DNA from: Spirochaetaceae bacterium
GTDB taxonomy: Bacteria > Spirochaetota > Spirochaetia > B11-G9
Assembly: GCA_030643345.1 (NCBI GenBank)
Contig: DAOWMA010000112.1
Location: forward strand, 1-6,890
Direction: 5' to 3'
DNA: 6,890 nt
Part shown: piece by piece, positions 1 through 6,108 of the stretch
Numbering within the stretch: the first letter of the stretch is position 1
Layout of the letters: each line of letters starts with the position of its first letter
Made by a program: the position numbers and the translations under genes
Notes under the pieces: generated by a model
What the model saw: the letters and a program-made list of their open reading frames with translations, nothing else
Database searches by the model: none
What the model was told of the DNA's origin: nothing

Positions 1-587
1 ATACGATTGCTGAAAAGAGATATTCTATTATTTTTTTTCGAAAATATTCCCGATTTAGACAAAAATTCTTCTGAATAATTCTTGGTTAGAAGGAAATCAT
101 ACAGCCAGAACCTTTCTGAAGGAGCATATCCTAAATTAAAAGTTCTAATTGTTACCTCTGTAATACCTCTTTTATCTAAATATTCTCTTGCATTTTGCCC
201 GGAATCTTTGTTTAAAAGAATATAGTTAAAACTTCCTGCAATTTTATTATAAAGGCCTAAAAGCGCTATTTTATATTTGTCTTCCGGACTTTCCTTATTT
301 TTATCAATTTCAACTCCTGCTTTTTCAGCTAATTGTTTGAATGCTTCGAAAAACGAAAGATTTTCAATTTCAATTAGAAAATCAAAAACATTCCCCCCTT
401 TATGGCATCCGAAACAATAAAACATATTTTTCTCTTCTGTGACTGAAAATGAAGGTGTTTTTTCATTATGAAAGGGACAGAGCCCCCAATACATATTCCC
501 TTTCTGTTTTAAACTTACATACTCAGAAACCACTGCTACTATACTGGTTTTATCAAGAATTTCCTTTTTCTTAAGATCAAATGACAT
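1..587 (-). CDS. dnaG: DNA primase DnaG, N-terminal part (3' end beyond the window)
   Basis: DnaG makes the RNA primers for replication forks, working with the replicative helicase. The 195 visible codons cover the zinc-binding domain and the start of the catalytic core. The CHC2 zinc finger is textbook: CPFHNEKTPSF at residues 37-47 and CFGCHKGGN at 58-66, giving ligands C37, H40, C58 and C61. The core begins with AREYLDKRGI and FNLGYAP, both typical of DnaG. The frame is open to the left edge, so the TOPRIM and helicase-binding domains lie outside. ATG at 587 is chosen; an in-frame TTG directly precedes it (590). An AGGA overlapping the mltG stop (598-601) sits 10 nt upstream. The gap to mltG is 12 nt, implying co-transcription. 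An A8 run on the coding strand (positions 31-38) does not break the frame. Identification is near certain. Confidence 0.97.
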   Translation of the reverse strand, partial: MSFDLKKKEILDKTSIVAVVSEYVSLKQKGNMYWGLCPFHNEKTPSFSVTEEKNMFYCFGCHKGGNVFDFLIEIENLSFFEAFKQLAEKAGVEIDKNKESPEDKYKIALLGLYNKIAGSFNYILLNKDSGQNAREYLDKRGITEVTIRTFNLGYAPSERFWLYDFLLTKNYSEEFLSKSGIFSKKNNRISLFSNR

Positions 588-599
588 CAACCTGGAATC

Positions 600-1631
600 C
601 TAATTTTTCTTTATATACAAATTATAAGCTGCATTATGCTCGGATAAATTTCTGGTAAATAGATGCTGCCCTGATTCGGGGTTCTTCAATAAAAAATAAA
701 GATAATTACTATCTTCCGGATAGAAAGATGCTTTTAAAGCTACTTCTCCCGGGTTTGATATGGGTCCTGGCGGAAGACCTGTATTTATATATGTATTATA
801 AGGAGATACAATTTTTAAATCCTGATAAGTAATGACATCCGGATGCGGTTTATTCTGAATATCGGCAATGATATAGACTATTGTTGCACATGAACCTAAA
901 GGGATCGGTCTGGAATTAGAAAGGCGATTGTAAAAAACACCTGCCATCAATGGTGCTTCGGCCGGATCTCTGTATTCTTTCTCCACAATTGATGCAAGAA
1001 TAACTTTATCTATAAGTACTCTTTCATTAAGATCTTCATATTCAGGATAAATTTTCATAAGTTTCGAAAAAAAGTTCTTAACCATCACTGTTACAATTTT
1101 TTCTGCAGGAAAGTTTTTTTGAAACATATAAGTATCAGGATACAAAAAACCCTCAAGATTTTTATATGAGAGGCCTAATTCTCCAATAAGTTCAGAAGAA
1201 CCTACAGCTTCAAGAAACCCTTCCCTATCAGTAATCTCAAAACTTTCAAGGAAATCTGCTATCTGCCGGCTTGTCCACCCCTCAGGAATAATAACTTTAT
1301 AAAGCTGCTGTCTTCCTTCTATAAGATAATCGTGTATCTCTACCAAACTCATTTTATAGCTAATTCTGTAAACCCCTACTTTAAAATCAGATTCTGTTCC
1401 CATAAGTCGACTGTAAAATATCATCGCCCATGGGTATTTTATTAATCCGGATTCGTAAATGTTTTCCGAGATACTGTTAAGAGTAGCTCCCTTATCAATT
1501 TTAAAAATTATATCATCCTGATTATTCTTATCACCAGGTTCATTTAAATAATTTACTGCCCACAGAATTGATATAAATAGAATTACCAGTCCGGATAGAA
1601 TAATAAAGGTAAATCTAATAAATGCCCCCAT
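600..1631 (-). CDS. mltG: Endolytic murein transglycosylase MltG (YceG family)
   Basis: MltG is an inner-membrane lytic transglycosylase that cuts nascent peptidoglycan glycan strands and is thought to set strand length. At 343 residues it is of ordinary family size. Residues 7-28 form a single N-terminal transmembrane anchor, followed by a LysM-like region (about 40-110) and the YceG catalytic domain. Visible motifs are GFLYPDTY (161-168), ILASIVEKE (211-219), GVFYNRL (231-237), SPYNTY (276-281), GLPPGPISNPG (285-295) and a C-terminal FTRNLSEH. By alignment with E. coli MltG the catalytic acid should be E217. The usual SDPT motif reads S-C-A-T here (247-250). The start is supported by GGAAAG at 1640-1645, inside the end of the upstream gene, 8 nt before ATG. 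Only 3 nt separate it from the preceding stop, and dnaG follows 12 nt after its TAG stop. Family assignment is very secure. Confidence 0.97.
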   Translation of the reverse strand: MGAFIRFTFIILSGLVILFISILWAVNYLNEPGDKNNQDDIIFKIDKGATLNSISENIYESGLIKYPWAMIFYSRLMGTESDFKVGVYRISYKMSLVEIHDYLIEGRQQLYKVIIPEGWTSRQIADFLESFEITDREGFLEAVGSSELIGELGLSYKNLEGFLYPDTYMFQKNFPAEKIVTVMVKNFFSKLMKIYPEYEDLNERVLIDKVILASIVEKEYRDPAEAPLMAGVFYNRLSNSRPIPLGSCATIVYIIADIQNKPHPDVITYQDLKIVSPYNTYINTGLPPGPISNPGEVALKASFYPEDSNYLYFLLKNPESGQHLFTRNLSEHNAAYNLYIKKN

Positions 1632-1634
1632 TCT

Positions 1635-4600
1635 TTAGTCTTTCCATAAAATGAATTCAACACGTCTGTTCTTCCATCTGTTTTTCAGATCACTGTGAGG
1701 AACCAGAGGCTTCTGCCCTCCCATTCCCTTGGCATTCATCCTGGAAGAAGAAATACCAAGTTTTTCAAGATAATTCATTACAGTAAGTGCACGCTGCTCA
1801 GATAGTGGTTTGAGCTCTGTTTCCTCTTCTACTTTAGCAGCAGCAGGATCATTCCACCTGGTAACTACAGCATGTCCTTCTACAGTTATTTTATAAGAAC
1901 TATACTTCTTTAACAGTTCGCTTACTCTGTTCAGTATATATTTATTCTGCTCAATTACCTCTGGACTGTCCGCAAGTAATTCAGGACTATTCTTCTTGAA
2001 AATTATATTTGCAATCTTTATTTTTAGAATATTTCCTTCTCTTACAACAAGAACATCCACCGGAATTTTATCTACTATAGTGCTGGTGTTTCCAAGATTA
2101 TCGAGAAGAGTCAATCTTATTGGATAGTCCATAGCAGCATAGACCAGTTCTCCTGATGAAGAATTACCATCCCAAATTATTTTTTCAGACGGATTTCCTT
2201 CACCACTGTACATCCTAAAGGGATTGTTTTCAGGATCATATATCTGCAAATCCCATTTTTTTATACCACTTTTATCATCCACATTGATATTTATTGATAT
2301 CTCATCCTCAAGACCGTCATTATCAGGCGAGAAAGGAACAGGATATAAGTTAATTGATCCTACAGGTGATGATACATCAAGAAGAAACTCAGAAGAACGA
2401 ACGACCGGAGCATTACCCTTCGAATAAAAGGCGGAAAACAGAGCAGTATACATCCCCTCTGTAATCCTTCCTGACTCATTTACACCGTTCCAGGTAATAT
2501 TTTTCGGGATACTTTCATTTCCCTGAAATATTTTTTCCACATCCCCACTCTCATGAATTATTTTCACTGACCAGGATTCCAATCCACGTTTATTATTAAT
2601 GATAGTTGAAAAAGTAATATCCTCATACAGATTATTACCTGTAGGAGACAAATATTCACTACTTACAGTAACAAACAGTGCAGTTGGTTCTGTATCAATT
2701 GTAATGTTCCGGACCTCAGACGATGATCTGTTTCCTGCGGCGTCAACTGAATAAACAAGATACTTATATTTACCGTCAGGTACTCTGTTACCCTCGTTAT
2801 CTGTAGCATCCCATTTCTGGTTCTCAACCTGTCCCTTCCACAGATAACTCTTAATTACAATATCATTTTCAGAAACGATTTCAGCCTTCCAAATATCTTC
2901 AAAACTGGATATTTGTGTTATTTCCAGATTATCCTTTATACCGTCAGAATCAGGTGAAAACAGAAGATATTCTGCTTCTGCAGAAATTTCGGGATAGATC
3001 GTATCAATAATAAATTTGCGTGATGAAGCTGGTGAAGTATTACCACTATCGTAAATTACAGTAATATTACTACTATAGACATCATCTGCTGCAGTTCTGC
3101 CATCTGAATTAAGTCCATTCCACAGGAATTTTTCCGGAAGATTATTTTTTCCGGAAAAATTCCTGATAACCTTTGAATTACTGTCAAGTATATCAAGAGA
3201 ATAGGAATCAATTCCCTCTGTTACTTTTAGTTCCGGAATAATTTTAATATTATCCTTTACAGAATCTCCATTTGGAGAAAAATATTCCAGGTCAGTAGTA
3301 AGAATCACAGGTGTTTCTTCTGTATTAAGATTAAACTTAATAAATTTTGACTGCCCGGCGTTTCCAGCCCGGTCGATAGACATCAACTGATACGAATAAT
3401 TCCCATCCGGGGCTAATCTTCCGTCTGAAAGAGTCCCATTCCATTCTGCAACCGGATCTGCTGCTGTCAGCCATTGATATTCTTTAATAACATCACCTTT
3501 TTCTGACCTGACCACTCCTGTCCAGATAGTTTCGTTAGTAGTTTCCTGATAAAAAGTAATTTCATCTTTCAGATTATCCCCATTTGGTGAAAAAATTTGA
3601 CTACTGCTTTTCAAACTTGCGACGGGTGCCGTAACGTCTATATAAAATTTCGGAGATTCTGCATTCGGATTATTTCCATTCCTATATAGAACTTCAAGAC
3701 GGCTTTTGTACACCCCTTCCTCAAGGCGTATACCGGAATTATCCCTACCGTCAAAATTTTTCTCACCGGGAATAGTCCCTTCGCCGGTAAATGTTCGGAT
3801 ATTGTTTCCATTAACATCAAGTATCGTTAGATTCCATCTTTCAATTCCTTTAGTCACTGGGACACCAATAGAAAATAACAAAGAATCTAAAATCATATCA
3901 TCATTTGGACTGAAATATGATTTATCTATAGTAAGAGTAATTGGTGTTTCTTCTGTGTTTTTTACAATATTTTTAAATCCGATGCTTAATGAATTTCCTG
4001 CTCTGTCGGTCGATTCAATAGTATAGGCGTAAACACCATCCGCTACCATAATACCATTATCATCTTTGCCAGTCCATTCTATGTCTGCTGGAATCTGATC
4101 AACCCAACTAAATGTTTTTACGGTGACTCCCGTGGCATCAACAATTGCAGCATTCCACAAATCTTCATCAGAACCTTTTTGGACTATACTAACAGTATCT
4201 TTATTTCCATCATCATTCGGAGAAAATATCTTTTCATCCTCACCCGGTTCTGTAAGAATCAGTTCCGGTGGAGTAGAATCTATCACAATTGCAAAGCTGT
4301 CAGAACGTCCAATATTGCCGTTGTCATCCCAGGCTTCCACATAAAAATAGTAGATTCCATCAGAAACCACACCACCATCATTGGAAAATCCATCCCACCT
4401 GAACTCATCAGGAATTTCTATTCCACTTTTAACTGAAAAAAGTCTACCAAAGAACCCGCTGAACCCCTGATTTTCTATTCTCTTCTCTTTATTCCGTATA
4501 TCTCTGATTATCCTGCCATCTCCATCTTCAATTATAAATGCATAACCACTGAGATATCTTGAATCAGTAATTGTAATAGGAAATGTAAGATCATCATTTA

Positions 4601-5903
4601 CACCATCATTATTCGGTGACATATAGGCCGAGACACCGGAATCTTTATACCTCTTATCGTAACGTCCTTTATATTTCTCCTGCCCATTCTCCAGGGGTTT
4701 GACGTAACGTATATTTTTATTACTTATTTTGTCACTTCCTGCTGATACAGGGGATAGTATCTTTACAGAACTTTTCTTTCCGGAAAATTTTCTATCAGGG
4801 ACATTCTTTAATGGAAGAATATTTACAGGAGTTTCAGAATTTTCTTCATTATCATTTTCTAACTGAGCGTCATCTGTTTCAAATCCTGAGATATCCAACT
4901 TTATAACCGGTGCAGATTTATCGATTACACCTAAAGGTATATTAACTCCCAAACCTGCTGCCCATAGATCTTTTGATATAGGAGCAAAACCGGATTGAAT
5001 ATTTATTTCACTTCTATTCCATCCCCTGTCAGAAAGTCCAAGGAAGCTGCTTTCCTCTTTAATATTGGTTTTAAATGAATAATTAATACCAATAGAGGGT
5101 ATAAGACCATAAGGATTTCCATTTAACAAAGAATTAAGATCAATCCTTGTCCCCAGGTTAAGTGATATCACATCTTTAAAACTAAAATTACTGCCTAATG
5201 TCAATAATACAGATTTAAATTCTGTAATACCAACAAGTCCAAGATCGGCATTTGCATTTATTTTAAATTTCCCGGTATCAACAAGATTGGCACTTATACC
5301 ACCTGTAACAGTAAAAGGATCAGGATAAGCTTTAGTTATTCCGGAATATCCAAAATCCTGTAAAACCAACCCCCATTTAAAGTCACTTAACGGACCAAGA
5401 TCACCCATAAGAGAAATTACACCCAGATCTATCATAGCTGACATGCCCGGTTCGAATGATCCGGCAAATTTCACACCGGCACCAAGAAGTAAATCAGGAT
5501 AAAGATCTTTTGAGAAGGATCCGTTTAATGAAAAAACAGAATCAGAATCAACTGATGTAAAGGGAGAACCAAGGAAATGTCCGGACCAGCTTAAAACACC
5601 GGCTTTTGTTGGAATTGTATTCCCTATGTTTAAACCATGCCCTCTATAACCATCGATACCATCTTCCTGCCCAAAAATACCTATATAACTCAAATCTAAA
5701 GTAATACGTTGAGTAAGGGCTGCCGATGCCGGATTAATTGTATCTGATTGAGGAGCCATTAAATTAGTAACGCTGGACGTACCTCCTGTAAAATAAGGAG
5801 AGTAGAAATTTTTAATCAAACTCCCATCCTGAGCCCAGAGTGTTAATCCAAGAAATAAATATAAGGTAAGTAAAATTGATCTAATAATAGTTTTATTTTT
5901 CAT
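1635..5903 (-). CDS. Giant secreted barrel / Ig-repeat / OmpA-domain envelope protein
   Basis: This 1,422-residue protein is probably an outer-membrane or periplasmic tether. Order of parts: Sec signal peptide (1-24, hydrophobic core LLTLYLFLGLTLWA, cleavage probably before Q25); a glycine-rich beta-strand region (about 27-340), with NPASAAL near its start, resembling PorV/FadL-like outer-membrane barrels; a charged linker (about 343-423); eight Ig/FlgD-like modules (424-1285), each opening with SPN-D-G and most containing W-G...G...G-Y and AGN or GN; an OmpA-like domain (about 1297-1420) with LSEQRA and NRRVEFIL. The OmpA domain has GHAV where most have GHTD. Start choice: ATG 5903 gives a clean signal peptide 10 nt after the upstream stop but has no good ribosome site; in-frame ATG 5951 has AGGAG 6 nt upstream and adds 16 residues. 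Domain calls for the Ig and OmpA parts are firm; the barrel is inferred from strand pattern. It lies 3 nt before mltG. Exact function unknown. Confidence 0.9.
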   Translation of the reverse strand: MKNKTIIRSILLTLYLFLGLTLWAQDGSLIKNFYSPYFTGGTSSVTNLMAPQSDTINPASAALTQRITLDLSYIGIFGQEDGIDGYRGHGLNIGNTIPTKAGVLSWSGHFLGSPFTSVDSDSVFSLNGSFSKDLYPDLLLGAGVKFAGSFEPGMSAMIDLGVISLMGDLGPLSDFKWGLVLQDFGYSGITKAYPDPFTVTGGISANLVDTGKFKINANADLGLVGITEFKSVLLTLGSNFSFKDVISLNLGTRIDLNSLLNGNPYGLIPSIGINYSFKTNIKEESSFLGLSDRGWNRSEINIQSGFAPISKDLWAAGLGVNIPLGVIDKSAPVIKLDISGFETDDAQLENDNEENSETPVNILPLKNVPDRKFSGKKSSVKILSPVSAGSDKISNKNIRYVKPLENGQEKYKGRYDKRYKDSGVSAYMSPNNDGVNDDLTFPITITDSRYLSGYAFIIEDGDGRIIRDIRNKEKRIENQGFSGFFGRLFSVKSGIEIPDEFRWDGFSNDGGVVSDGIYYFYVEAWDDNGNIGRSDSFAIVIDSTPPELILTEPGEDEKIFSPNDDGNKDTVSIVQKGSDEDLWNAAIVDATGVTVKTFSWVDQIPADIEWTGKDDNGIMVADGVYAYTIESTDRAGNSLSIGFKNIVKNTEETPITLTIDKSYFSPNDDMILDSLLFSIGVPVTKGIERWNLTILDVNGNNIRTFTGEGTIPGEKNFDGRDNSGIRLEEGVYKSRLEVLYRNGNNPNAESPKFYIDVTAPVASLKSSSQIFSPNGDNLKDEITFYQETTNETIWTGVVRSEKGDVIKEYQWLTAADPVAEWNGTLSDGRLAPDGNYSYQLMSIDRAGNAGQSKFIKFNLNTEETPVILTTDLEYFSPNGDSVKDNIKIIPELKVTEGIDSYSLDILDSNSKVIRNFSGKNNLPEKFLWNGLNSDGRTAADDVYSSNITVIYDSGNTSPASSRKFIIDTIYPEISAEAEYLLFSPDSDGIKDNLEITQISSFEDIWKAEIVSENDIVIKSYLWKGQVENQKWDATDNEGNRVPDGKYKYLVYSVDAAGNRSSSEVRNITIDTEPTALFVTVSSEYLSPTGNNLYEDITFSTIINNKRGLESWSVKIIHESGDVEKIFQGNESIPKNITWNGVNESGRITEGMYTALFSAFYSKGNAPVVRSSEFLLDVSSPVGSINLYPVPFSPDNDGLEDEISININVDDKSGIKKWDLQIYDPENNPFRMYSGEGNPSEKIIWDGNSSSGELVYAAMDYPIRLTLLDNLGNTSTIVDKIPVDVLVVREGNILKIKIANIIFKKNSPELLADSPEVIEQNKYILNRVSELLKKYSSYKITVEGHAVVTRWNDPAAAKVEEETELKPLSEQRALTVMNYLEKLGISSSRMNAKGMGGQKPLVPHSDLKNRWKNRRVEFILWKD
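2049..4634 (-). repeat. Eight tandem Ig/FlgD-like protein modules, alternating A and B types
   Basis: Approximate module limits: R1 4266-4634, A1 3942-4265, B1 3624-3941, A2 3309-3623, B2 2991-3308, A3 2685-2990, B3 2364-2684, R8 2049-2363. Each opens with a version of F-S-P-N-x-D-G-x-x-D. From A1 to R8 these motifs recur every 103-107 residues. Type A contains (D/T)-I/L-W near the first third, a V-K/I-K...W stretch, DG-Y-Y and D-x-AGN, and A1 and A2 end in NTEETP. Type B contains G-I/L-x-x-W/Y, ILD or a variant, IR-F-G or a variant, W/D-G and a Y-x-x-GN stretch, and ends in IDVTAP, IDTIYP or LDVSSP. The NTEETP junctions of A1 and A2 share a 14-nt identical stretch (ACAGAAGAAACACC), consistent with duplication of an A+B unit of about 630 nt. 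R1 carries an extra segment of about 22 residues; R8 is B-like but sits in an A position. Confidence 0.88.
3123..3165. repeat. Perfect 17-bp inverted repeat inside module B2
   Basis: Arms are 3123-3139 (CAGGAATTTTTCCGGAA) and 3149-3165 (TTCCGGAAAAATTCCTG), fully complementary, with a 9-nt loop. In the transcript this would form a strong hairpin. It lies wholly in coding sequence (residues around 913-927, IRNFSGKNNLPEKFLW). The RNA 3' of the stem begins UGGAAUGG, so there is no U-tract and it is not a standard intrinsic terminator. The repeat is directly visible; any function is unknown. Confidence 0.9.
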
Positions 5904-5913
5904 AAACTTGAAT

Positions 5914-6108
5914 TTACAGCTTTTTACCAAGAACATCAACTTTTTTTGCATATAACTCTCCTATAGATTCCATTTCCTCAATTGATAAATATTTAAATAT
6001 CTCTTTTTCAATATTATATCTCACTAACTTTTGATTTGCATCAAGTTTTTCTTCATTACTGACAAGAAGTAAATATATGCCTATTAATTCATTCCCTTCA
6101 ATCTTCAT
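5914..6108 (-). CDS. Small conserved-looking hypothetical protein, 64 residues
   Basis: I do not recognise this protein. It has 64 residues, no signal peptide, transmembrane segment or cysteine, and is rich in Glu, Lys, Leu and Ile, so it is probably a small cytosolic helical protein. Helices are likely around residues 7-19 (ELIGIYLLLVSNE), 23-40 and 42-60 (SIEEMESIGELYAKK). Evidence that it is real: its ATG overlaps the stop of the upstream hydrolase as TAATG, a classic translational-coupling arrangement, with GGAG at 6120-6123. It also fills exactly the space between two firm genes on the same strand. The downstream giant gene starts 10 nt after its stop, or inside it if the upstream ATG at 5951 is used. 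A role with the hydrolase is possible from coupling alone; nothing in the sequence proves it. Confidence 0.72.
   Translation of the reverse strand: MKIEGNELIGIYLLLVSNEEKLDANQKLVRYNIEKEIFKYLSIEEMESIGELYAKKVDVLGKKL
5956..5962 (-). promoter_or_regulatory. Strong Shine-Dalgarno (AGGAGAG) before the alternative start at 5951
   Basis: On the minus strand AGGAG (5958-5962) lies 6 nt before ATG 5951, an ideal spacing. It is inside the 64-residue gene, where it also encodes I-G-E. It competes with the signal-peptide argument for the start at 5903, which has no comparable site. It may be a true ribosome site giving a 16-residue N-terminal extension, or chance. Confidence 0.5.

Noticed and set aside
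31..38. A8 run on the coding strand in dnaG as a frameshift or pseudogene signal
   Set aside because: The frame stays open through the run to the window edge, and the flanking translation remains primase-like.
2224..2427. Plus-strand open frame inside the giant gene
   Set aside because: It lies antisense to firm coding sequence with clear Ig motifs, has low-complexity Ser-rich translation and no family resemblance; the same applies to plus-strand frames at 3706-4026, 4123-4344, 4179-4436 and 6338-6538 and to the minus-strand frame at 3638-3820.
3123..3165. Hairpin as an intrinsic terminator
   Set aside because: No U-tract follows the stem on the transcribed strand and it sits mid-gene in an uninterrupted frame.
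2049..4634. Type IX secretion sorting domain of Bacteroidota, suggested by the SPNGD motifs
   Set aside because: The motif recurs as internal modules, the C-terminus is an OmpA-like domain rather than a sorting domain, and the gene neighbourhood fits a spirochaete.
5941..5947. A7 run on the coding strand as a programmed frameshift fusing the 64-residue protein to the giant protein
   Set aside because: A -1 slip meets a TGA almost at once; fusion would need a less common +1 shift and would put a cytosolic protein before the signal peptide.
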